Source: Spinacia oleracea (lineage: Eukaryota > Streptophyta > Magnoliopsida > Caryophyllales > Amaranthaceae). From it: a stretch of DNA of 64,000 nucleotides. Made by a program: the position numbers and the translations under genes. The notes below the pieces were generated by a model. It saw only the letters and a list, made by a program, of their open reading frames with translations. It searched no databases and was not told the DNA's origin. Below are positions 1 through 9,851 of this stretch, in pieces (the first letter of the stretch is position 1; every line of letters begins with the position of its first letter). Location of the stretch: assembly GCF_020520425.1 (NCBI RefSeq), contig NC_079487.1, positions 109,898,141 to 109,962,140 of the forward strand, read 5' to 3'.

Positions 1-326
1 TCGAAGGTGACAACCTTCTTGTGATCAACTCGCTAAAAGGAATCTGGACCCCCCCGTGGAAGCTTCAAAACATTATTCAAGATAGCAGGACTCTTCTTCA
101 GCATTTTCACTCTTCCCATATCAAGCATATCTTCCGCGAAGCAAATAGAGCAGCAGATTGGATAGCTAATGTAGGACATCTTATTGTTGAACCATTGTGT
201 ATTCCCCCGAACTCTAGCCCTAATTTAGATAATATTGTTCAAAGTGACAGCTTAGGTTTCACCCTTGTGCGAAGGGGAACCTAGGTTTTTTTTCTTACCT
301 TTATAAAAAAAAAAAAAAAAAAAAAA
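1..326 (+). mobile_element. 3' end of a LINE (L1-type) with RNase H-like domain and poly(A) tail
   Basis: An open frame enters from the window edge and runs to a TAG at 282-284. It starts with E-G-D-N-L-L and later has F-R-E-A-N-R-A-A-D, which are the conserved core and C-terminal motif of the RNase H-like (RVT_3) domain at the end of plant LINE polyproteins. The stop is followed by a short UTR and a run of about 22 A (305-326), the expected 3' end of a retrotransposed copy on the plus strand. The 5' part lies outside the window. The RVT_3 call rests on motif recognition. Confidence 0.8.
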
Positions 327-440
327 CTACGCAATGTTATACTTCGTATAAAAATTACACGTAGATCAATGTTTAGTTAAATTAGTTTTGTACAATACGG
401 AGTATATGAGAAGTTTTATGTGCTTTGAAATTTTAGGAAA

Positions 441-866
441 GACGATCTAACGGTTAGACCACTTTTATGCACTGGAATCAATTAGTTATGCACTTTAACT
501 AATTAGTTAACCACTCAAACTAATTAGTTAAGTATGAAATTCAATTTGTTAAGCAACGAAATCAATTAGTTATGCAACTGAACCAATTAGTTAAACATAG
601 AACCAATTAGTTAACAATGAAACTGATTAGTTAAGCAATGAGATCAATTAGTAAAAAATTATGAGTTTTAGTTAATAATAAGTTTGTTCAAAAATAATAA
701 CTATTTCACTCATAAAATTAACTATTTCACTCATAAAATTAACTATTTCACTCATAAATTTAACTATTTGTCTTTATACCTTAACTATTTTGTTATTCAA
801 TTAGTTATGATTTTATTACTTTTAGTTAATATCAAAAAAATGGTCTAACCGTTAGACGGTTTTACA
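441..866. repeat. Terminal-inverted-repeat element with AATTAGTTA tandem repeats
   Basis: CTAACGGTTAGACCA/C near 446-462 is matched in inverted orientation by TGGTCTAACCGTTAGAC at 841-857, with partial similarity outward. The arm is itself almost palindromic. Inside are about eight degenerate copies of a roughly 20-bp unit built on CAATTAGTTAA (478-655), then three near-perfect copies of AACTATTTCACTCATAAA (700-760). No convincing target-site duplication was found, so the ends are approximate. Probably a non-autonomous DNA transposon. Confidence 0.5.
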
Positions 867-2089
867 CAAAAACTTTTGAAGTATTTTATATTTTTATGGT
901 AGAAAATACTTTTACACAGTGGATCATTTGTTGTCTTTAGCCCTATTTTCTCTTTTGCGGAACTATACTTCAACACTCCCTCAATTATTAGAGATTTTAA
1001 GTGTGTATAACGAGTGAATGTGAAAATCTCCTTTGGAATTTTTCTAGAAAAAACCCCGCATGATACACCGCAAAATATGTTGTCATCACTACTTGCCTCT
1101 AATTTCCACCACACAATGTGGTTTCCAATCAACCATCATTTTTGAGTTAATTAGAATAAATTCAAAAAAGAAATCTTAAATTTATGAAGTAAATCAATTG
1201 ATATAATGTCATGAAAACAAAGGCAAACAAAATTTATTTACTTATTTATGTAAAAGGTGGTTAGATGAATACAAATATTGTGAGAACATTATATAGTGAC
1301 ACTTACTTAATCGCTTATATTTCATATAAAAATGTCTCGTGACACTCCTAATTCACATAAAATATCTCGTGACACATATATAAATGAATCACACAAAATT
1401 TATTCTCTTGTAGATAATCATGATCGAGTTACTTACAAGTTTAACAATTTTCTCAAATATCTAAATAAAATTCTCTTTTCTATACTGTACTTCGTATATG
1501 TTTATATATATCAAAAATTCTAAACAGAAAATTGTGTGGCAGTTTCCAATGAAACATATTTAAAATTGTCTTTAAGTTGCATCTAACAATCATAATCAAA
1601 CATTGGATAAATAGAAATAATCAAAGTTGAAGTGGCTACGGGCAAGCAAGCAAACCATTGCTTTTTATCGTGCATAATGAAATATTTCAAATCAAGCAAA
1701 GAAATAATGGACTTTTCATGTAGTGTCACTTCCTTTCTTCACATAGTATGAGTGTGCGTTATCAATTTCCTTCGTTGGTGAACTATCATGTCATTTTCCT
1801 ATTTTTAAGCAATAAGAACAAAAACAAAGAGGGATTTTTAATGTACATACATCATCATCTTTCATCCCACTTGAATTTATAGTTGGTCCATTTTTGGCAA
1901 AATTTCCATAAATGTTCAACTAGCAAATGCTAAAGATGGCTACCTAGGCACAACCGCACAACATGCCCTAAGACAAAAAAAACTCGTCAAGAGAATCAAA
2001 TTGTGGGTTTTGGGCTGTATATATTTTTTTTTTGTAGAAAAGCCCAACAATACACGGCATGTTAAAAAACGACATGACAAGTTAAATTG
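867..2089. other. Intergenic, no gene recognised
   Basis: AT-rich sequence with short, unconvincing open frames only. A partial direct repeat (TCTCGTGACAC, near 1335 and 1366) is the only internal structure noticed. No RNA gene, promoter cluster or complete transposon was recognised. Confidence 0.5.
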
Positions 2090-2102
2090 ATTGAAATTAC
2101 TC

Positions 2103-3758
2103 CGCAAATTTTTGGCTATACCCGGGTACAGCCAAAGCTGGCTGTACCTCCATCCAAAACGATGTCGTTTTGTGTTGTTTAAAATGAACATTAATATACT
2201 GGTACAAAAATGAACATTTACTATTTCAGAAATGAACATTTATTTATTTATTTGGAATGAACATTTACTATTTTGGAAATGAACATTTATTTATTTATTT
2301 GGAAATAAACTACAAAAATGAACATTTACTATTTCGGAAATGAACATTTATTTATTTATTTGGAATGAACATTTATTATTTTGGAAATGAACATTTATTT
2401 ATTTATTTGGAAATAAACAATATAGGCGCTTGTAAAAACATAAAAGACCAATGAAGTGAACAATTTCATTATGAACATTAACCATATATTTATTGTGAAC
2501 AAACAAATAAACAAGAAAGAACAAATAATTCAACAAAAAAGAACAAACAATATAAAAAAGAACAAAAAATTCCAGAAAAAAGAACAAACAATACAACAAT
2601 TATGAACAATTTTATGATGAATTTTAAAGCCAACATGAAAGAACAAACAATACAACAAGAAAGAACAAATACTAGTACAAAAATGAACATTTACTATTTC
2701 GGAAATGAACATTTATTCATTTATTTGGAATGAACATTTACTATTTTAGAAATAAATATTTATTTATTTATTTGGAAATAAACTACAAAAATGAACATTT
2801 ACTATTTCGGAAATGAACATTTATTTATTTATTTGGAATGAACTTTTACTATTTTGAAAATGTACATTTATTTATTTATTTGGAAATAAACAATATAGGC
2901 GCTTGTAAAAACATAAAAGACCAATGAAGTGAACAATTTCATTATGAACATTAATCATATATTTATTGTGAACAAACAAATAAACAAAAAAGAACAAATA
3001 ATTCAACAAAAAAGAACAAACAATATAAAAAAGAACATAAAATTCCAGAAAAAGAACAAACAATACAACAATTATGAACAATTTTATGATGAATTTTAAA
3101 GCCAACATGAAAGAACAAACAATACAACAAGAAAGAACAAACAATAAAGCAGATAATTATCATGAACAAACAAATAAACAAGAAAGAACAAATAATTCAA
3201 CAAAAAAGAACAAACAATATAAAAAAGAACATAAAATACCAGAAAAAAGAACAAACAATATAACAATTATGAACAATTTTATGATGAATTTTAAAGCCAA
3301 CATGAAAGAACAAACAATACAACAATAAGTTTGATGAATGAATTTAAAAAACAACAAGAAAGAACAAATAGTACAACAAGAAAGAACAAACAATACAAAA
3401 AAAAAGAATAAAAGATTAATGGAGAGTTTAATTATGAACATTAACCATATGATTATTATAAACAAACAAATAAACAAGAAAGAACAAACAATATAAAAAG
3501 AACATAAAATTCCAGAAGAAAGAACAAAAAATACAACAATTATGAAAATTTGATGATGAATTTAAAAAACAACATGAAAGAACAAACAATACAACAAGAA
3601 AGAACAAACAGTACAACAAGAAAGAACAAACAATACAATAAGAATGAACAAACAGTACAATAAAAAAGAACAAACAGTCGACAAGAATGAACAAACAATA
3701 TGAGCGCGTCGTTTTGGGTACAGCCAGAGCTGGCTGTACCCGGGTACAGCAGTTAGCA
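2103..3758. mobile_element. Non-autonomous TIR element packed with TGAACA words (orientation 1)
   Basis: The direct repeat ATTGAAATTACTC is exact on both sides (2090-2102 and 3759-3771) and is the likely target-site duplication. The left end (CGCAAATTTTTGGCTATAC) and right end (read inverted, TGCTAACTGCTGTACCC) share the subterminal TACCCGGGTACAGCC and then CTGGCTGTACC, followed by an AAAACGA box. The interior has no believable protein. It is a tandem-like array of AAATGAACATTTA and GAAAGAACAAACA units, with one block of about 470 bp repeated (from about 2200 and about 2672). Minus-strand frames here give only low-complexity Cys/Phe/Leu strings. The long inverted ends suggest a Mutator-like non-autonomous element, although a 13-bp duplication is longer than the usual 9. 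Confidence 0.7.
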
Positions 3759-3894
3759 ATTGAAATTACTCTAATAAGCTTGGTGTGGGTAGATTCTATT
3801 TAAGACCAAGGCATACGGACCTGGCACGAAGCATGGCCCACAATCATCCTTAGCAAGTGTTGATGAAAAAAAAACAAAAAAAAAATGAGGAATG

Positions 3895-3899
3895 AAAAA
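3895..3899 (-). terminator. Pol III T-run terminator of tRNA-Ile
   Basis: Five A on the plus strand, giving TTTTT on the coding strand, three bases past the discriminator base of the tRNA. Longer T-runs follow further downstream. This is the standard RNA polymerase III stop signal. Confidence 0.8.
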
Positions 3900-3902
3900 T
3901 AA

Positions 3903-3976
3903 TGGCCCATGCAGGGGTCGAACCTGCGACCTTGGCGTTATTAGCACCACGCTCTAACCAACTGAGCTAATGGGCC
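3903..3976 (-). tRNA. trnI-AAU (nuclear): tRNA-Ile (anticodon AAT)
   Basis: The minus strand folds into a complete 74-nt cloverleaf. The acceptor stem GGCCCAT pairs with ATGGGCC and is followed by discriminator A. The D arm is GCTC/GAGC, the anticodon stem TGGTG/CGCCA has loop CTAATAA with anticodon AAT (plus-strand 3940-3942), and the T arm is GCAGG-TTCGACC-CCTGC. The internal promoter is intact: A box TAGCTCAGTTGG and B box GGTTCGACCCC. There is no intron, and CCA is not encoded, as is normal for a eukaryotic nuclear tRNA. A T-run terminator follows at once. AT-rich TATA-like sequence lies just upstream (plus 3985-4010). It decodes ATT and, through inosine, ATC. It appears functional. Confidence 0.97.
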
Positions 3977-4170
3977 TGATATGTTAGAGTTTTATTTATA
4001 AAATAAATGACTATTAAACAGCCCAGTTTCGTGAATTCGCGATAGATAATCCCGGTAGAGGAGGTTCTCTGTGTGCTCGGTTTTAGTTAGAGGACAATAT
4101 ATATTAGCCTATTAAACTTAGAGTTTTACTGTACAAGTACCAAACTCAATAGAATAACCTAAAACATTTA

Positions 4171-4455
4171 CTCTCTTCGTCCGAGATTAGTTGTTACACT
4201 TACCTTTGCACAAATTTTAGGTGATAAGTGGTTGTTTGGTTATCAATTGTTATTTTATTGAAAAAGTAGATGTGATGGTAGTTAGTGGGGTATTTTTTTA
4301 ATTGAATGAGAGAGGGTGTGGGGACAAAAAAAAATTCGTGGGAAAAGAGAGACAATGTAATAATTGTGGGGTCATTCCTAATTTAGAAGTGTAACAACTA
4401 ATCCGGGACGGACAAAAAAAAGGAAAGTGTAACAACTAATCTGGGACGGAGGGAG
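4171..4455. mobile_element. Stowaway MITE
   Basis: Starts CTCTCTTCGTCC, ends GGGACGGAGGGAG, and is flanked by TA on both sides (4169-4170, 4456-4457). The inner TIR AGATTAGTTGTTACACTT has its inverted partner twice at the right end, near 4388 and 4428, so the right terminus has been locally duplicated. Confidence 0.85.
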
Positions 4456-4653
4456 TATAATCAAACCGAATACGAAGTATATGGAAAAACTTATTGAAAA
4501 AACTAAAATCGCTTTGTTCATGCTATAACATATTCGGTAACTGCAACATATTGAAAGACAATATTGATATTTTAAATGTTCAATGCATGATTTTAAACTA
4601 AAAAGGTCCAACTTTAAAGGGTTTCGAACCTGATCATAGACCTAAAATTTATA

Positions 4654-4981
4654 CTCCCTCTGTCCCGGAATACTTGACCTGTTTTTCTTATCGGACCGTC
4701 CCTTAATACTTGACCTGTTTCTAAAAATGGAAATATTCCAACAATATTATATTATTTCTCACTCCACTCCTATTAACCCACCTACCCCCTACTCCATACA
4801 AAAAATAATTAAAAATTCAACCCCTACTCTCCCCCAATCCCACCTCTTAACCCACCTCCCCCTAACTACATTAAAATAATACCCCACTATCAACTACTAC
4901 CTATTAAATTAAATAAGTCAATTCAAGTCCCTTAAACTCTGTGCCGGTCAAACCGGGTCGAGTATTCCGGGACGGAGGGAG
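4654..4981. mobile_element. Stowaway MITE
   Basis: Begins CTCCCTCTGTCCCGGAATAC and ends GTATTCCGGGACGGAGGGAG, flanked by TA (4652-4653, 4982-4983). This is a 328-bp non-autonomous Tc1/mariner-type element. Its interior resembles the copy at 7810-8097, including a TAAGTCAATT segment near the right end. Confidence 0.9.
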
Positions 4982-4983
4982 TA

Positions 4984-5560
4984 ATTTTTAACCTAGAGAT
5001 CAATTGATCATGTTTATTTTCGGTCCACTGAATTTTTAACACCCTTATTTAAGTAATCCGTACTATAATATGAGGATGATATGAATTCTGTTAAATATAG
5101 TATATGTTACGGAATACTGAAACATACTAGGTATGATTTACGCCTTAGAAGTTAGAACCCCAATTTTGTTTTTTAACACCTTATATAATTAGTACAATTT
5201 GTGATCAAATTCCGTCATAAGAGAAAACAAGGAACATCGTAGGAAAGGAAGGTGAAAGACTAGGTTGGTCCAACTAATAAATTTTTAGACGGAACCCGTT
5301 AACCGGTGTCAAAAGCCACCTTTTTAAATTTGTAAGGTGTGAAAGTAAAATAAAACCTAAGGTATTTTTTTTAAAAAAAAATAAACTATTACCGCCGCTT
5401 CAAAATGATTTAATTATGGTTATTATTTATACAAATATTAAGATAAAATATAGAAAGTGTGTAAAAAAGTTGAATAAATATAATAAAATATGAATTAAGT
5501 AAGATAGATGTGTAAAATGTGGGTGGGTGTAAGAAAAGAATTAATAAAGTAAGAGATTAT
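4984..5560. other. Intergenic, no gene recognised
   Basis: AT-rich sequence without believable open frames or complete repeats. Nothing specific seen. Confidence 0.5.
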
Positions 5561-6090
5561 AGCATGTTTATCAAACACCTTGATTTGGTGTTTAAGAGAG
5601 AGATTAGGTCCAATTTTTAGTTTGCTTTGGGGTTCCGACCTCATGTTTTGAGGACTTATGTTGTTCTTTTTCTAATTAATATATATCGACAGTTTATGTT
5701 AAAAAAGTGTTTAAGAGAGAAAAGTGAATAAAAATAATAAAATAGGTAGAAAGATGAGTGAGAAAGAAAGAGAGAGAATGAAACCAAAGAAGAATTGGTG
5801 TTCATGAAAACCAAATGAAAAATCAATCTCTTGTAAGGTGAGTTTGACATGGGGGGGGGGGGAACCAAAAATATTATTATCTTTTTTTTAATTGCAAAAT
5901 AATTTCATTGACCTAAATTAGTTGTGTTAAATAAATGTAGGTGAGTATGGATGATGTAGGAGAAAGATGATATTTTTGGTGTTTGTTAAATATTATTAGT
6001 GTTGGGTTTGGAGTTGGGGGAAAAAGAAAGGGTAAAATCTTATATTTTATTAGGTTGAAAACCAAAATTTTGGTATTTGATAAACATGTT
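5561..6090. repeat. Probable MITE with imperfect inverted ends
   Basis: The left end CATGTTTATCAAACACC is matched in inverted orientation by GGTATTTGATAAACATG at the right end. The next stretch (TTGGTGTTT against its inverted counterpart) also matches loosely. The interior contains a 14-base G run near 5850. No clear target-site duplication, so the limits are approximate. Confidence 0.45.
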
Positions 6091-6391
6091 ATTAGTTGAA
6101 AGTTGTAAAAGTTGTGGGTAAGAGGGGTACGATAGTAAATTTTCATGTCCAAAAATAGAATAAAGCACAATGTAAAAAATATTACGAACTAGATTAAAAC
6201 AGAAAGTGTAAAGTTCATTTTAAAACGAATGTAATATCTTTCTGTAAGTGTTAAAAGTAAAAAAAAAATCCTAAAATATATCGTAACCCGGACAACGCAC
6301 AGGCTTAACAACGACGGGTTAGTAAAACAGTAATGAGATAAAGTTTGCCAGATTGAGTGCCTAGATTAGATATAACAAGTTATGGACCACA

Positions 6392-6400
6392 TATAAATAG
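6392..6400 (+). promoter_or_regulatory. TATA box of the LBD gene
   Basis: TATAAATAG lies 74 bp before the proposed start codon. A start about 30 bp downstream would give a leader of roughly 50 nt, which is plausible for a plant Pol II promoter. Identified by sequence and spacing only. Confidence 0.6.
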
Positions 6401-6473
6401 AGCACTACTATAGAAGATAAGCCTACATCCTCAAACGTAAGACTGAGACACACACGCACATTGAACTAGTGTT

Positions 6474-7073
6474 TTGGATGAAGAACCAATAACAACCATG
6501 AAGAAGTGCTACAACAACGATCTCAGATCAACCTCATCCTGTGCAGCCTGCAAGCTATTAAAGCGACGATGCATCCCTAACTGCATATTCGCCCCACACT
6601 TCCGAGCCGATGAGCCTAAAAAGTTCGCTAAAGTCCACAAAGTATTCGGAGCCAGCAATGTGAGCAAGATCCTCAATGAAGTTCCCGAGGAACACCGTGA
6701 AGACACCGTCAATTCTTTATCGTACGAGGCTGAGGCACGCCTTCGTGACCCCGTCTACGGTTGTATTGGCGCCGTTGTTCTTTTACAGAGGCGGATGTTT
6801 CAGCTCCAACATGACCTTGCCCTTGCTCGTGCCCGCTTGGCTCACTACAAGGCTAGCAGTTTACATACTAATACTAATAATGTTGTTACTGCTAATATTA
6901 ATACTGATGACAATGGATTATTTGGGTTGGATGATCATAATACTGTTAGTATAACTAATATGATCAATTTATGCGGCGAAGAGCTAATAAGTTCAGATCA
7001 GTTAAGTCAAAGTGATATCGGGGTTTATAATACTACTGACTTTGGTCAAGTTCCTGATCTTCTTCCTTTGTGA
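6474..7073 (+). CDS. LOB-domain (LBD/ASL) transcription factor, class I
   Basis: This 199-residue protein has a complete class I LOB domain. A zinc-finger-like C block CX2CX6CX3C sits at Cys23, Cys26, Cys33 and Cys37. A GAS block (F-G-A-S-N, residues 58-62) runs on through D-P-V-Y-G-C at 92-97. A leucine-zipper-like LX6LX3LX6L is formed by Leu104, Leu111, Leu115 and Leu122. Such proteins are plant-specific nuclear DNA-binding dimers that act in organ boundary, lateral organ and root development. The domain sequence (CAACKLLKRRC) reminds me of the LBD21 group, but that assignment is tentative. The C-terminal tail (about 130-199) is Asn/Thr-rich and unconserved. The first ATG follows the TATA box; a second in-frame ATG at 6498 is an alternative start. 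Single exon, no disabling change seen. Confidence 0.93.
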   Translation: MDEEPITTMKKCYNNDLRSTSSCAACKLLKRRCIPNCIFAPHFRADEPKKFAKVHKVFGASNVSKILNEVPEEHREDTVNSLSYEAEARLRDPVYGCIGAVVLLQRRMFQLQHDLALARARLAHYKASSLHTNTNNVVTANINTDDNGLFGLDDHNTVSITNMINLCGEELISSDQLSQSDIGVYNTTDFGQVPDLLPL

Positions 7074-7809
7074 TCTCCTCAACCATATATGTAATTAATT
7101 AAATGTATATGGAAGTATTTATTAATGGTTTTAAAGGTCTTTCTTAGCTTTAACTTGAAAAAGGTCTTTGATAAGTTTGTACAAGAATGTAGAAATGGTG
7201 TTATATATTCTGGTTAGGACACCATGCTATATTAATGAATCTCGGTCTTATCTTAAACAGTACACTCTTAATCAATTAAAAAATACCCTTATATACCTTA
7301 AAATAATCTAATATACACTAGATCAAAGATAGTTGTGAGCGATGATGACACATCACCCAAGTTAAGCTACAGACGTATTAGATTTAGTGCTACACCTGAA
7401 GAGTATGACACTAGAAAAAGTGGAGTAAAAATAAGAAGAGACTTAAGTGGAGTAGTAATAAAGAGTGAGTAGTACTAGTGGACAATGCATTAACTTATGT
7501 TGCAGCTTCAAAATGGATTTGGTACACAAAAAACTGTACTACTTGCGCATTCCTAATTTGATGGGACATTTGTGTGTTTGCCAATTGCCACACTCTTTAC
7601 CACAAAAAAGTTATTCATATATAGTCCGTAACTTTTTACTTTTCTTCTTCACGTTTCGTTAAAGCTGGACATGGTCAATATAGGGTTTGATCATGTTAAT
7701 AGAGTGCTTATTGGACTCTTATTGGACATGATTTTTATTGGACATGGTCAATATAAGGTCGAATTGGAGTAATAATTTTGAAACTAAAATAGTTATGTAT
7801 AAAAAGTTA
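7074..7809. other. 3' flank of the LBD gene and intergenic sequence
   Basis: The first 200 bp are AT-rich and probably hold the LBD 3' UTR; no single poly(A) signal stands out. GGACATGGTCAATATA occurs twice (7666 and 7738) as part of a local duplication. No further gene recognised. Confidence 0.45.
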
Positions 7810-8097
7810 CTCCTTACGTCTCTTAATACTCGTCCCGCTTTTCTTATAAAGTCATCCCTTAATACTCGTCCTGTTTCTATAAATGATATACTTAATACTA
7901 TTACTAATTTTATATTATTTCTCCCATTTAATCAAAGACTCACTTATATTCCTACTTCCTAAAAAAACATTAAAAAATTCAAACTCCACCCATCCCTCAA
8001 AAAGTTTAACGCATTTCCCACTAACTATACTAAAAAAATACTCCACTATCAACTATCACCTAATAAATTAATAAGTCAATTAAAGGGACAGGCGGAG
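7810..8097. mobile_element. Stowaway MITE, diverged ends
   Basis: Starts CTCCTTACGTCTCTTAATAC and ends GGGACAGGCGGAG with TA on both sides (7808-7809, 8098-8099). The interior (TCTATAAATGA, then AATAAGTCAATTAAAGG) matches the family seen at 4654-4981 and 61229-62378. Confidence 0.8.
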
Positions 8098-9842
8098 TAT
8101 ATATGAATAGCTTCGTACTTACTTTTGCATATGACTTTCTTTTTTAAAATATTTCCTTGTTCGTTTATTGACCACACACTTTTGGCCTGCTATTGACCCG
8201 CTAAAATTAACTCTTTCATTACCTGGCCCGTTTTGATCAGCACAGATCCTGATCCGACCCGCCCAATAGACAGGTCTAGTCAAATATAAATAGATTTGAA
8301 AACCTCAACGCTAACCTTGTTAAATTAAATGTGTCATATTATATTTAATTAACCGCTTAGAAAACCCTTTACGCTAACCCACTTTTTTGTATATGGTTCG
8401 TGTTTTGTGATTTTGTCATCTTCACATTTCATTGTTGTTTGTTAAGCTAAATAAATTTGCTTCACTTTTCTTTTTCTCGAGTGACAAAAACCTCAGGACA
8501 ATCTAGTCGTAGTACCAACTAACAAAGTAACAATATTTACTGTTAAAAACTTATTGGTCCGCTTTTTGCATGTGCGAATGCAACTCCGGAGGAAGACGAC
8601 TGACCAAAATCAGCTCATTTGACAATTGACGTTAACCTGTTGCTTTGAGGTTCAAAGGCAAAATCCACGAAAAACAAGCAGCAGAAACATGGTGTCACGG
8701 ACCGAATATTTTGGACAATAGATTGTGCGTCGCGATGTTACCCATTGGGCGATAAGGACACAAGCCTTGTGCGGAACAAATTCAGAAGGATTCGTGAAGC
8801 ACGAGTAAATGTTTCTGAAAGCAGCCCTCTTGTCTATTGATAACAAGAGAGGGGAACGAGCGCCGATCAAGCACTTGTGTGTGCACAACAGTTAGAAGTG
8901 AGGCCAACGACGCGAGTGTATCCGTTCGGAGACTTTGTTGAGTCTAGAAAGCTTAAAACCAAGCGACAACACAATATCAATAAAGTTATAACAACGCTAG
9001 TGATTAAGCAAATACAACTTCCGGAGGGAGGTAATTGGTTCATTCCCCTCGTGTAGATACATTTTACATTAGCTAAAAACTTCCAGTAAACACTGGCTTG
9101 ACTGAAACATAATAATCTTATCGGAAGCCTAGAAATTTAAAAGAAAGGTCCTAGAAAACTTAGATAAGGAAAATACAAGGAAATATAAGAAGTACAAGAC
9201 AAGAATTGTTGGATTCTAACACATAACCTTTCACTCTCTTTCATACGAAAATAATATACATGAAACAGTAGATTCAAATGAGAGATTTTTATTGTCAATT
9301 GATTTTAGAGCGGAAATTGAATTTGTTGGATTGCTTTTAAAACATGAATGGTTCTTACAAAACAAGAATAATGTACGATATGATTTGACATTGAATTGAT
9401 TGTAAATATGATGTTATATCTTGTGGAGCCATAGGCACAAGCTTTATCGAAGAGTTGAATTTTGGTATCCAAGGAGGATTCTAGGATAGTAGTAGGGTCA
9501 ATCAAAGGATGTTTATCCTCCTATATGTTTTTTCTCCGATCCATTTTTCGCCTAAAAAGCATTTTGCCGACCCCTTAAATGATCTCATAAGTAGGAGTTA
9601 CAGATTTCTTAATAAAGCTACATTTTGTGAGGTGATACCGTGATACGACATAGACAATAGAAGTTAGAAATGCAAGGGTGATGAATTAAACTAGGGTTTT
9701 TGGAGTAAAATTTATGGTGGCATTTGAATTTTCCAAAATTTTGTTTTAAGGATCCTATGAGAAAGAACAACTACAAGTCCAACTTTTTTGAGTCTTTGAC
9801 CTTACCTTATTACTGGGCCTGCGCCTTGCCATAGGTTTTGTT
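8098..9842. other. Unassigned intergenic sequence
   Basis: 8550-9200 is less AT-rich and looks like old transposon or LTR sequence, but I found no paired termini, primer-binding site or domain. 8150-8290 has CCCG-rich patches resembling decayed hAT-type MITEs. No gene can be supported. Confidence 0.4.
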
Positions 9843-9851
9843 ATGTAGAGG

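Noticed and set aside
2399-3759. Several overlapping minus-strand frames with Cys/Phe/Leu-rich products
   Set aside because: They are translations of the TGAACA array, present in more than one frame, with no signal, domain or conserved start.
6274-6325. CCCGG..ACAACGCAC..GGGTTAGT as a Helitron 3' end
   Set aside because: The stem is broken and the terminal CTRRT is missing.
8652-8888. 78-residue minus-strand frame in a less AT-rich patch
   Set aside because: No similarity recognised, no neighbours or signals; more likely old repeat sequence.
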